From Eucalyptus grandis (lineage: Eukaryota > Streptophyta > Magnoliopsida > Myrtales > Myrtaceae), in assembly GCF_016545825.1 (NCBI RefSeq), contig NC_052622.1, positions 16,115,037-16,179,036 of the forward strand: a DNA stretch of 64,000 nucleotides. Direction: 5' to 3'. Both the position numbers and the translations under genes were made by a program. Numbering within the stretch: position 1 is the stretch's first letter; each line of letters begins with the position of its first letter. The notes under the pieces were generated by a model that did not search any database, was not told the DNA's origin, and saw only the letters and a list, made by a program, of their open reading frames with translations. Shown one piece after another: positions 12,701 through 27,321 of the stretch.

Positions 12701-14795
12701 TTTATGAGCCCAAGTATGTTTGATTCTCCCGAGCAACAGAGGGTACAGAGTGGCCGAGAGTCACCTTATGGTTCTCAAAGGGGATCTTCTTCTCCATGGT
12801 CCAACCAAATGCAGTTGTTAAGTGCATATGCTCAAAGTTCTCACCGTGGAGTAGACGCTGGCGAGAGGCGTTATTCTAGTTTGCGTCTTCCTCCCTCTTC
12901 TGATGGGTGGGATAATCAGCCTGCCACGGTTCATGGTTATCAGATAAAATCATATCTCAATCGGATTGCAACTGAAAAAAGTTCTGATTGTTTTAACGGC
13001 CAGGGTGATCTGCCGATCTCACCATCCTTGCCCTTGGGCCCGACCAGCTACAAGGACTCTAATGCTTTTACTTTGGGGCAAAAATCACAGAATGGGCTGA
13101 GCCCTGTACAGACATCCTTTCAGAATGTTGCGGTTTCTGGAAACAGATTAATGCATCCAGAGAGACAAAATTATGAGCATTTCTCTCCTAATCCTTCCCA
13201 GAGTGTGCTGGCTTCGGCCAATGAGAAGAAGTACCGTAGTTTGCCTGATATTTCTGGAGTGTCTGTCTTTAATCGTACTTCAGGTTCTGCCAAGAATGCT
13301 CGGTGGGACACTTCCATTGGATATGGTCCATCTGTAAATAGACCGAGTTATGAATCATCAGTATTCTCTAGTTCTATATCTAGAGGGGGCCTGTTGGTTG
13401 ATGAGCCCTCTCCATCTAGCAGATATCGAGATACGTTGTCTATGCAGATGACATCAAACTCAGATACTTCATCCCTCTGGTCAAGACAGCCTTTTGAGCA
13501 GTTTGGTGTTGCTGATAAAAGTCGGACGTTGGGCAGCATAGGAAGTAGGTCAAGCCCATTTTCTAGAGAAATTACTTCTGCTGTGGATGCTGAGGCCATG
13601 CTTCTCCAGTCCTTGAGACATTGCATTTTGAAACTCCTGAAGTTGGAGGGATCCGACTGGCTGTTTAAGAACAGTTGCGGTGCTGACGAGGATCTAATTG
13701 ACAAGGTTGCTGCTAGGGAGAAATTTCTTTATGAGCTCGAGAACAGGGAGATGAACATCCCTTCATTGAAGAATGAAGAGTTTGGTCTTGCCAGTTCTGC
13801 GATTGCATCTATTCCTCATTGTGGCGAAGAGTGTATCTATAGAGCTGATCTTGTAATAAGCTTTGGTGTGTGGTGTGTACACAAGGTTCTTGATCTGTCG
13901 CTCATGGAAAGCCGGCCAGAGCTATGGGGAAAATATACTTACGTACTTAACCGACTTCAGGTAGTGTACTGTGGAAACATTTTGAGATAAACGGATTGCT
14001 GCTGCTGATCTACCTTAGAGTTAGATCTTTGTGGATGCATCAAATTGCCTGTAGGCCATACCTGACTCTGCCAAACTACATGGATCCTGATTGACCTATT
14101 TAGTGTTTGCTGAGTATGCATATGTCACAGTTGTCTAACTTGATTGGATGATTGTTTACGAGCCCTTATCCTATATTTTGCCTGTCCAACTGTTATGTGC
14201 ATGCTGATTTTAGATTCTCAGCCACTTTTAGGTGGGATGTATAATGCATAAGTTCACATCTTTCTTTAAATCTTGCTTTCGTTTCCTCAATGGTTAATTT
14301 TTATGTTGTCGAAACTGGTTAACCCTGCAAGAAGCCTCAAGCAGTAGCTTTAGTCAAAACTTCTTAGTTCATCATGCATCCACTGATTGTCATACTATAT
14401 GCATGCCTTGTTAACAGGGAATCATTGAACCGGCATTCTTGAAGCCCCGAACACCGATGTCCCCATGCTTTTGCCTCCAAATTCCTGGAGTGAATTTCCA
14501 CCAAGTACCAAGCCCTGCCGTTGGAAATAATGATTCATTACCTCTGGTTGCAAAAACTACCCGTGGCAAGTGCACAACGGCGGCGATGCTCCTTGAAATA
14601 GTCAAGGAAGTGGAGAATTCAATCTCTGGCAGGAAAGGTCGGACGGGCACTGCAGCAGGTGATGTGGCTTTCCCAAAGGGGAAAGAAAATTTGGCATCTG
14701 TCCTCAAACGATACAAGCGTCGACTGTCCAACAAACCAGTTGGTTCACAGGAGGGGGTCCGCAAGATTCCACATTCAGCTTCTTATGTCTCGTAG
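8257..14795 (+). CDS. EIN2: EIN2, NRAMP-like ethylene signalling protein
   Basis: Central positive regulator of ethylene signalling at the ER membrane. When CTR1 is inactive, the C-terminal part is released to the nucleus and to translation-control bodies. Coding exons: 8257-8505, 9147-9233, 9354-9464, 9549-9761, 11068-11253, 11351-13960, 14418-14795; all junctions are phase 0, giving 1277 aa against about 1294 in Arabidopsis. Residues 1 to about 455 form the multi-span NRAMP-like domain (early 'GYIDPGKW', then 'GMAHALNLL'). The long hydrophilic C-terminal region keeps 'FRSLSG' (about residue 635) and 'PDISG' (about 915). From memory, these match the neighbourhoods of the CTR1 phosphosites S645 and S924. 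The nuclear localisation segment '[12 protein letters not shown]' sits at 1248-1259. The start is the first ATG after a leader-intron acceptor and opens the NRAMP-like domain. No break is seen. The donor of exon 4 is unusual (see findings). Confidence 0.96.
9764..9790. repeat. CT microsatellite abutting EIN2 exon-4 donor
   Basis: A CT run that starts at the second base after the GT of the donor at 9762, so the splice site reads gtctctct rather than the usual gtaagt-like consensus. Confidence 0.85.
10848..10869. repeat. T15-G7 homopolymer pair in EIN2 intron
   Basis: Fifteen T followed by seven G inside EIN2 intron 4. Read on the minus strand this is C7-A15, the same composition as runs at 23602-23628 and 60728-60781. 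Confidence 0.8.
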
Positions 14796-14802
14796 CACAG
14801 CT

Positions 14803-14846
<44 letters not shown>

Positions 14847-16060
14847 TGTACCAAAGTTCTTTTTGCTGCAAATTTTTCTTTAGTTCTGATGGAACCATTA
14901 GTATGTAATGTGATATACTGATATGTAAATGCTGCGGCTTAGTCAAAGCTCATGGAAAGAAGGGGTTGGCAATGGGTTGAAGTCTTGTAGTTCTCAAGTT
15001 CTCACTACACTTCTCGGAATTGGTTTTTCCCGAACCTTCCCGAAAGGGGGAAAAAGAGAGTTTCCTTGAGCTGGGGATAAATTCCGAGCACCAAGAGCCA
15101 TACTGTTTTTAAGTCTGCAGTGTCTTTAATTGCCCTAGTTTACTGCTGAAGTCGCAGGCCCTTGTTATGGGACGTACTGTAGAAGGCATTGCCCTGGAAA
15201 TCATGACATGAGGATCGACCTTGCGTGATCGACCTTGCGTGATTGTATTTGTATATTTGTATGTGATTTCATGCATGACATGTAAAAGTTGTTGGGTTCA
15301 GGGTTAGAGAAGTCTTCTCTCACCTTCCCTTTTCCGGAGGATTGAATGGTCGGAAAGGGTTGAGAACTGTGCAGAGTCAGGCATCAGGAGGATGAGGGAG
15401 TGACGATTGTTCCCAGCAAGAAAGCAAGGAGCGAAAACCATGATGTTCTGGGCAGTCCGGTCATGCAGATTATCTGGAAAAAAGAAAGACAAGGCAAAGA
15501 AACACGCTAGATGGGCTTATTCTATTATATGGTTCGATTGGCAGCCCATGAAACGTGCGAGCGCGTCGATCTTTTGCACAATGGTATTGCGCCGATATAT
15601 TTGGAGTACGAACGTATCGAGTCAAGCTCGGCATGGCTCGTCGTCTCGACATAATCGAATCAGAAGACACGAAACAATGCGCGTAAGGCCCGTGGGAAGA
15701 GCCTTGGTACTGCACAAGCACGTGCAGCGTTCAACGCGAGTATGCCCAAGATTTTCTTCGTCGGGGACGGAGAAAATATTTGATGGTTTGAAATCATCGT
15801 GATTCATGTCATCAGTCTACGTCGCGTGCGTGAGCTTAAGTTGCTCCACTTAAAGAGAGACGTGTGTCTTCATGGACTAGCTGAAAAATAATTAAAGAAG
15901 ACTAAATACGTAGCTTTCAAACCATTGAATATTTTCTCCCGACCAAACCATTGGGCGCTTTGGCGACCTTCTCATCTTTGTTTCTTTGTACATTGTACAC
16001 GGAAACTCATTATCAATCGAGTCGCGGCTCTCACCTCGCCCTCATCACCATCGTCTTCAC
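14796..16060. other. EIN2 3' UTR and intergenic
   Basis: Directly after the EIN2 stop there is a long CT tract (14806-14844), then probable 3' UTR. A perfect 14-bp tandem duplication occurs at 15213-15240. ORFs at 15304-15807 on both strands have no recognisable domain. The rest is the upstream region of the small membrane-protein gene that follows. Confidence 0.5.
14806..14844. repeat. CT microsatellite in EIN2 3' UTR
   Basis: About 19 CT units beginning ten bases after the EIN2 stop codon. Confidence 0.9.
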
Positions 16061-16072
16061 TAACCACACAAA

Positions 16073-16112
<40 letters not shown>
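16073..16112. repeat. CT microsatellite in leader of the 57-aa gene
   Basis: A CT-rich run on the plus strand, 42 bases before a good splice donor at 16155. Its setting resembles the CT-rich leaders of the other genes in this window. Confidence 0.85.
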
Positions 16113-16154
16113 GGTGGGTGTGGTGTACTTTGAGCTGGGCAAGCGTCGGTAGAG

Positions 16155-17434
16155 GTAAGCAGTTCCTTCGCAATTCATCCCGCCATAGATTGTGATGAAG
16201 ATAAACATGGGTCGGCAGTGATCGAATTCGTTCTTGTTTTTCTTTGCCTCTTTTGTCGGTTTGCCGAGCGATATAATTCAGTCGGACGCAGGTTTTCATT
16301 TGATGGAGCATCGCCACGAGATGGCTTTTTTTCTCTTTTTTTAATCGTCGATAGTGTCTTGGAATAATAATAGCATGCAGTCTTGTGGGCATCGATAGGA
16401 AAGTGAGAAATCCCATAGCTTTGCGCAGTATGAGTTTGCTTTTTGCTCCTTTCTTTCGTTTTTGCGAGATGCACTTACACCTTAGTCGAAAGAGAAAGTG
16501 GAAAACCCTTTTACATATGCGCACCGAAGCTTACGATCCTGTACAGAAAAGCCCAGCAGAGACCAAAGGGACATCCAAAGTTTTCTTTTTGGTCGAAAAT
16601 TAAGATGATGTTCACGGCCGAAGCTGTAGCAGATTTCGCTTGACCTTATCTGGGAACACCAGCTGCGAACATGGCAGTTTGAGCTGGGTTAAGCTTCGAG
16701 CCAGTGAGGATTTCGAATCTGTCAAAAGGTAGCAAGAACAGCATTCCCAATGATTGCCCATCACCGTTCAAGAAAATAAACAGATCATCTGCAAAACCCG
16801 GGTGTGCTTGATCTCTCCATTCTCAGTTGCAGCATTTAGCACTTTAGAGAGAACCTCAATGGCCATCACAAAGAGCTGTAATCACCCTGCCTTAGGTCCC
16901 TTCTTTCCACGTAAGTATCCTGCCAATTTCCCCATTAACATTGGCAGAGAATCTAGGGGAGGGGCACCGACCGATTTTGCTTTAAAAAATGTATGTTCAA
17001 GAGAGTTCCAGCTTACTGAATCGACGCATCGAGGGGGATGTTCCGTCCCTACGATAGCTGTGGACAAACTCATGAGCTGAAAACACATTGTCCACGATTT
17101 TACTTCCACTGATAGATAGCGGTTTGGTTTGGTTTAAGCTGATAGAATTAGGCAAAACCCCTTTCGATCTTCTAGCCAAAATCGTTTCAGTACACTTATG
17201 GATGATGTTGCAGCAGGGAAACGGAGCGAAAATCGGCCGTTTTAGAAGGATTTGGCATCTTAGGAACCAAGGTAATGGCAATATATAAATTACTATATGT
17301 CAGACAGAGGCCCATGTCACGTTCTTTTTCGATTGTTTTAATTGCTGCTAGAGCGCAATGATGTGAATCCCCCAGTCGAAATTGTTAATTAACGCTTTAG
17401 TGTCACGCATCTGTTCTCTGGTGTTTGAGCACAG
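16155..17434 (+). other. Probable leader intron of the 57-aa gene
   Basis: A strong donor (gtaagc at 16155) follows the CT-rich leader, and acceptor-like sites end at 17434, 17440 and 17443, some 40 bases before the next ATG. ORFs inside (16175-17281) are scattered over both strands without domains. The exon pairing is inferred. Confidence 0.35.
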
Positions 17435-17479
17435 CGTTAGCAGCTGAAGACGTGCCTGTGGACTACTACTATTCACGGC

Positions 17480-17653
17480 ATGGGATACATAGTCGTGGTG
17501 TCGCTGCCAGCCATTCTGTTCATTCTGATCGTGGCGCTCGCGTTCTACCTCATCGGGAGGTCCCGTGGACGGAGCGAGACCTATCGTGCGCCTCGTATTT
17601 TTGGACCCCCTGCTCCTCCATTTCAGCCCCATGAAAAGCTGTCCGGAGTATGA
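17480..17653 (+). CDS. Small single-pass membrane protein, 57 aa
   Basis: An intact ORF of 57 codons plus stop. Residues 1-24 begin 'MGYIVVVSLPAILFILIV' and form one strong hydrophobic helix starting right at the N-terminus. It is followed by a basic segment 'GRSRGR' and a proline-rich tail ending in 'PPAPPFQPHEKLSGV'. Positive charge after the helix predicts the tail on the cytosolic side. It has the look of the small membrane peptides conserved in seed plants, but I cannot name a family and do not assign a function. Support comes from the sharply protein-like composition, a CT-rich leader with a splice donor at 16155, and acceptor sites shortly upstream. It lies between EIN2 and ADK on the same strand, with no evident functional link. 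Confidence 0.6.
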   Translation: MGYIVVVSLPAILFILIVALAFYLIGRSRGRSETYRAPRIFGPPAPPFQPHEKLSGV

Positions 17654-20627
17654 AATTACTGTAGTATAGGTACGTGAGTATGTGTACGAGAGTATATGAA
17701 CGTGTTGTGCATGGTTGGATTTGATGAATTATACCCGAATATCTGTTGCCTTACGCTGATACCTTTGTGTGAATGTACGTAAATTGATCGGGGCCCCTTT
17801 TCTTTTTCCAACTCTTCCTATGTAATCAAGCTCATGTTTGGCTTCACGGTCAAGGATGGAATTGCAGTCCTCTTCCTCGGGCACTTTTGCGGGCTCACTG
17901 CCTCACATGATTTAATTTTATAGTTCAAAATTATAAAACAATTGACAATACCACCTGAAAATCTCGCATGTATCGGAATAGTAGGTCCTGAGTTTGAATC
18001 TTTTCAAGCGTTTCTTTTGTTTAAGTTGATCCTTTCATCGAAGTTATGAGCGAAGGCCAAATTTAATAGGGTTGAGTGATGATAGGAGTTATGTGACCTT
18101 GTCACTCAGGTAAAGCGGTGACATCGTGACCCTTGGCATTTGGTCGTGGGGTGTCCCATGATGTTAGCAGTTGCCAACCAAGGGTTGGCCAAATTTATTA
18201 AGGTTGGATGACATTAGAGGTCATGTGATCTTGTCACCAAAATAGAGTCGCGCGACCCCAAGCCAAATTTGGCCTCGGCTAGGGTGACGTGACCTAAACA
18301 TTGGCCAAAAAGATCTCAATGATCTGGCACGTGGGCTAGTTTCCATTGCTTCATTGCAACCTCTCCTTTTTTTCCCCTAATTTTTTAACATTTTATTTGG
18401 TTGGGAAAAGGAAAATCACACATTATCATCGACATTTCCAATCGACATTGATGTGATGCTAATGCGCTGGTCCAAATTAACATTTTCTATTCCTGTTTGA
18501 ATGGAACATGCATACTTTAAGAACCTCATTGCACCAAAAGAAAAAGTTTTTAGAACCTAGTCGAATGAATTAGAAAAAATTAGATGTCTCGAAAATAAAA
18601 TGATCACGAAAGAAAAGAAAGCAAATCTCACCATATTACATAGGAAATATCTCGAGGAACTTTTCAATATCAAAATTTCCCTTGATGAGTTCTATAAAAA
18701 CTTATATAGATATCATATCATGTTATTTTAACAATGTGTTTTTTACGTGATAGATCGAATTATAAACTTAAAAAAAAAAATTCTCGAGATCAATTATTAC
18801 TTAAATCACCAAAACTAAGCACGGATTATCAGTTTTTCCCACGACCATTTTTAAACCGATTTTCCTAAATTAGTCGTTATTCCAGTTGCTTTTACGTGAT
18901 TAAGGGAGAGAAGAGAGGAACGACCTGTGTCGGTGGCGGCTGGCGAATGGCTGGCTGGGGGTTGGTGGTGGTGGTGGTGGTGCTCCGTTCAGATAGAACC
19001 CCACCAACGGTCGAGATCTCGCCACGTCCGCACTGTTCCAGATCTGACTTTTTTGTTTAGGGTTTCTTTCTCCCTTTTTATTATTCCCCCCTCACGTGGG
19101 GCCCACTTGGCGCCGCATCACATCGGAGTGACGTAACCTTGGAAATACTACATCGGTACTTTCCGTAGGCTAAATTGGATATTCAATTATATCGGTCAGA
19201 TAAATTGAAAATATTTATTGCTTTTAGTAAAAAATTTAGGTCTTAATTGTAATTTACTAATAAATTTTGGCAGTATCAATATCTTCTCCTACTTTATAAT
19301 ATAATGACAATTTCGTTTTTTCTACACTATATCGACTGATTGATAACTTGTTTGGATCTAAAATGGGCAAATGAATTTTAAAGATTAGCACGTGGAAAGT
19401 GCACACATGCAAACCTACCTCCTTCTTTTTTTGACTTTTTTTTTTTTTCGAAATGGTTAAGCAAAAAAATTAATTGGAATTGCTACATGTTTTTTTTAAA
19501 AGGTTTTTTAAGGATCTAATCAATAATCAACCACTGGAATTTGCCCCAATGGCCACTCTTCCAATATAAAATGGGGAGGTAAGGGGTTCAAATCCCCATC
19601 TTCTCGGGGGATGGGATGGGGACGCGTAAGTTTCAGGAAATGGGTTTCGACTCAGAGGCAGGGCAAAAGTTTGAGAGTGAGTGTAGTGTAGGAATAGAGT
19701 AGACAGAGAGATCGAAAAAAAAAAAAAATCAGCAATCACGACTGTTTTATCAATGTGTATTTTTTTTCTTCTTTTGGCATAATCTACATATGTGGATGTG
19801 GAGAACCAATGATCTTAGGTTTGTGAAATGCTTTATATCCCCGATAATTTGAATCAGTTCTGGCTCTTTGATCTTACATAGATGATTTTGATTAAGAGCA
19901 GTTAATAGGGGCTCAGTTGATAGGGGCTCGAACAAGTGTCCTTAGATTTTCGAATGATAGATCTCCTAATTGCACCACTCTTGTTAATTGGACCTAACCC
20001 AACCCATCAATTTGCCGCCTCCACCTCACATATCGACTTTTGTTTAGCCGAGATCGTTGCCCAAATTAGGCACCAATATAGTGAGTTTGCATTGCCCTTT
20101 TTTCTTGGGTTGTTAAAATCATCAATGAACTAGGGTCGGGCAACCATCCTCGCATGTAGTATCTTCATAGGCCAGTTGGTGCACTCAAAGGTGTAGAGCA
20201 ACGAAAGTACCAACAAATACATATTATATATGGAAAAGCAAAAGAAGTTGCTCTTTCTCAATCTCCATTCCCACTTTACCTACCCAGCTCATTTTTTTTT
20301 CTTTCTAGTATGATGGTAAATACCTACCGAAATCAAAAGAGAGTTGTTGAACCCAATTTTCCTTTTTTCTTCTCAAAAAATGCACAGAAAATCAATATTG
20401 AATGTCCGATGCACATTAAAAATAAAAATTCACACAATAAGATCGCATTACATGGAAAGTCATCAGAAGAGGAAAAAAAAATCTATAGAAAAAAGAGAGT
20501 AAAATGTCAAGTGTTGAAAATGAATGAGATTAAGACTAAAATTAGGACAAAAGAAAGAGGGATTGGGTTGGTGAGGGATATGGACACTTCCGCGCTGTCT
20601 CCGGTCTCGCGTGGAACGCACCGCATC
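17654..20627. other. Intergenic, no gene supported
   Basis: Contains a pair of related 51-bp segments (18055-18105 and 18187-18237), a GGT microsatellite (18962-18981), AT-rich stretches, and poly(T) and poly(A) runs near 19434-19450 and 19715. ORFs at 18927-19136, 19527-19935 and 20310-20714 lack domains; the last overlaps the ADK promoter and leader. Confidence 0.55.
18055..18237. repeat. Two 51-bp related segments, 132 bp apart
   Basis: Segments 18055-18105 and 18187-18237 share the order 'ggccaaattta', 'gggttg', 'gatga', 'atgtga' and 'cttgtcac' with scattered substitutions. A third, weaker echo follows at about 18260-18300. Probably a decayed tandem repeat of roughly 130-bp period. Confidence 0.6.
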
Positions 20628-20634
20628 TATAAAT
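20628..20634 (+). promoter_or_regulatory. TATA box of ADK
   Basis: TATAAAT lies 112 bases before the start codon and is followed by a pyrimidine-rich leader with short CT runs (20686-20715). Confidence 0.65.
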
Positions 20635-20700
20635 CTCGCTCACTCTCCCTTTCTCCAATTTCACCTCCTCCATCATACAGATCTAAATCTCTCTCTCTAA

Positions 20701-24826
<4,126 letters not shown>

Positions 24827-24949
24827 GCTACTTTCTGGTTTATTACAAAATAGACCGGCCTTATTCTAAATTTCGATCATTCAGCCTCCTATTCCTATTG
24901 CTGTTTCCTCAAATTCCCAACTTTGCTTGTCATTTGTGTCATGAGACGG

Positions 24950-24955
24950 AATAAA
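24950..24955 (+). terminator. Polyadenylation signal of ADK
   Basis: AATAAA, 124 bases after the ADK stop codon, followed by a T-rich run, as expected of a plant 3' end. Confidence 0.5.
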
Positions 24956-25108
24956 GTGGGTTTTTTTTATAAGCAATGATCGAATATATCTTTTGTTTAC
25001 GCTTTTGATCCGAGATCTGGTGACTTTCTGTGTTCTGATGGTGATGCGTGACATCGAGACATTTGTGTATGTCCTCGGCGTTCAACGCATGGAAAGTGAG
25101 AGTGAACT

Positions 25109-25166
25109 CACCCAGTTCTATTTGCTCAAAAAAAAAAAAAAAAAAAAAAAAAAACACCCAGTTCTA
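25109..25166. mobile_element. 34-bp poly(A) insert with 12-bp TSD
   Basis: The 12-mer CACCCAGTTCTA occurs perfectly at 25109-25120 and 25155-25166. The 34 bases between are seven unique bases followed by 27-28 A. This is a retroposition footprint reduced to little more than the tail, just beyond the ADK 3' end. Confidence 0.75.
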
Positions 25167-25816
25167 AGGCCAGGCCCCCTTTCCCATTTGACCTTTATAA
25201 ACTCAATTCATTTTCGATTGTAAAGCAAAGAGGATAACAAAGGTAAAGATTGATCAAGGAAAAAGGACAAGAAAAAAATATAAAAAATTAATTGCCCACT
25301 TTTTATTTGGAATATGCATTGGATGAAATTATTTAACTATTCTTGTAGTGCAATCACCAACCTCTTTTGTTATTTGTTGGGAAAATAACAAAAAATTTAT
25401 ATAAAGATTTATTTCTAGATTAGAATTTGTATTTGATAAAAAAAAAAAAAAAGAGGACGTGAAGTTTTTTTTTTTTTTTTTTTCATTGTTTCTCGTACAA
25501 TTAAAGTTATTAACTTTATTATTTGCTTATAATGTCGTACAATAAATTGCATGGCGCCGTAGCGGGCGTATGAAAACTAACAAATGTTCATATGGAAACT
25601 ATTGCTCCTTAAATTTACGTCATCTCTATCTTCTGTGATTTTGAAGTTGGCATGAAGCCGCAAAGCGCGAGTAATATGTTATTATCTTGTAACCAAAATA
25701 TTCGCACGATCGTAGCTGCATCTCTCCCTCCATTTCCCTCCCCTTAGTCTCAACAACCAAAGAGCCATGCTCTACTTCACCATGTATCAGAACTTCCGCA
25801 CTGAACAGCACCGATC
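25167..25816. other. Intergenic, AT-rich
   Basis: No gene is seen. Poly(A) (25437-25452) and poly(T) (25466-25483) tracts stand about 15 bases apart and could form a simple A/T hairpin. The last 200 bases are the upstream region of the small membrane protein at 25817. Confidence 0.5.
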
Positions 25817-26194
25817 ATGCCATCATCCTCATTCCTCGCCTCACTTTCCTTGGGGATGGTCGGTGTGGCATGCGTGCGGCGGATGTGGCGTGCCGCCTCA
25901 TGGACTGCCATGCTGATGCTGACGGTGGGCATCGCCATTTTTGCGCCGGAGGCGGCCTCTGTCTTCGCCATATCTTTGTCGTCATCATCGTCATTCTCGA
26001 GAGCCTGCCCTGGGGATGAGTTCATGAAAATTCCCTTGGACGATGTTCCCCGAGAAGTGTTATGCATTCCGGGAAGGATGCTGGGGAGGTCCAAGTTCGA
26101 CACCCCCTTGCCGACCATTTTCGCCGCCATCATGATGGTCGGCTCGGCCTTCTGGCTTCAGTTTCTGTGCGTGGTGGAGGGTGAGAGAGGCTGA
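25817..26194 (+). CDS. Small two-helix membrane protein, 125 aa
   Basis: A single-exon ORF, 125 aa. It begins 'MPSSSFLASLSLGMVGVAC', then 'RRMWRAASWTAMLMLTVGIAIFAPE'-like hydrophobic sequence (about residues 20-50, split by a few charges). A serine-rich linker 'SLSSSSSFSRACPGDEF' follows, then 'IPGRMLGRSKFD', and a second hydrophobic helix at about 98-118. Composition and the helix-linker-helix plan look like a real plant membrane protein, and I have the impression of a plant family with a 'GIAIFAPE' motif and 'SSSFSR' linker. I cannot name it and assign no function. The opposite-strand ORF (25777-26133) is its shadow: it is rich in low-complexity Asp and lacks structure. An ATG near an A-rich context supports the start. 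Confidence 0.55.
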   Translation: MPSSSFLASLSLGMVGVACVRRMWRAASWTAMLMLTVGIAIFAPEAASVFAISLSSSSSFSRACPGDEFMKIPLDDVPREVLCIPGRMLGRSKFDTPLPTIFAAIMMVGSAFWLQFLCVVEGERG

Positions 26195-27321
26195 AACGTT
26201 GTTGCTCGGGATATTCTTAGTTAATTCGGTATTCAATGCAATAACGAAATTGTCTTCCGGACATCTGCCGTCGTTTCGAATTCGTGCTTGTTCTTGTTGC
26301 CATTGCCCTTTTCCATTTCTGGGGTACAGGAATCTTGTGCGACCTGATCGATCCCGTCTGTCAACAAATAGTCACGTTGATTTTAACTAGTACGCATCTT
26401 ACGCATTTGAAATTTTCCTTCGGTTCTTTTGATAGTTGGTGAGGCAGTTCGGGCGCCAAGTGAAATTCTGAAAGTGAAGAAATTTCGCCGGCCCAAAATG
26501 CAGGAATCTTACTGTACATACGTTTATCGATCTGATGAAGACGTGTCCAGGGATCACAGAGTCCCTTGCAACTCGGCAACGTTTTCAGAGATTATTTTCT
26601 CGACGTTATACAAATCGGCATGGGTTCAAACCTAGTGGAGAGGTGTAGCGAAAACTGTCTGGCTCATGGTCATGAAGAAAATCTAGCATCACGACTATGG
26701 CGGGTAAAGGTAACATTGAGACGATGCGAAGCGAGAAGATGGACACACATGACACTGGTATGAGTACGATGCATGCTATCGTGAGAAGAAGATTGTCACA
26801 AGCACGTGTCGCGTTGACCCCCATAGGATATGCATGACGACTGGTTGGTGGGGTGACATGAGGCACGTATGCATGATCAGTCATAAGCATGTGAGGGAAT
26901 GCATTAATGCACAAGAGCGAGCATGAGAACGTGGCCTAATGTCTCCAAGCACAGGCCAGTGACAAACGATGCATAAGCAATTAACTGGGATAGGGGGATG
27001 CACCGTATAGAAATGAGGCTTGCGCATCATTGACACCCCCCACATCACTTACCATGCTCAGGCAGTAGTAAAAGAAACACAAAGCCAAATTAGCTCTATA
27101 TCTGCAATTAGACAATCCAATTAATCTGTCCCTGTCCCCCTTACTCTTTATTTGCGCAATGCAATGTTTACCACATTTGGCGGCAACATTTCTCCAGCTG
27201 AGACTAAAATAGAAGAGAATCTTTTCCTCTCTTTTTGAAGATCGATATGAAGCAAAAGTACGGTTGGTTTCCTTCGTTCTCTTAACACCTACTTTGTATA
27301 CAGCTTTTGCAAATGCTTCTT
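26195..27321. other. Intergenic, no gene supported
   Basis: Includes the 3' side of the small membrane-protein gene and the 3' UTR of the TRF-like gene on the other strand. ORFs at 26361-26914 and 26981-27325 carry no recognisable motif. Confidence 0.5.

Noticed and set aside
12100..13704. 109- and 118-codon minus-strand ORFs
   Set aside because: Antisense shadows of the long EIN2 exon 6.
16060..16524. 154-codon minus-strand ORF with an Arg-Glu repeat end
   Set aside because: It runs through the CT microsatellite and lies antisense to the predicted leader intron of the 57-aa gene.
25777..26133. 118-codon minus-strand ORF with an Asp run
   Set aside because: It is antisense to the better plus-strand ORF at 25817-26194, has low-complexity acidic sequence and no membrane or domain structure.
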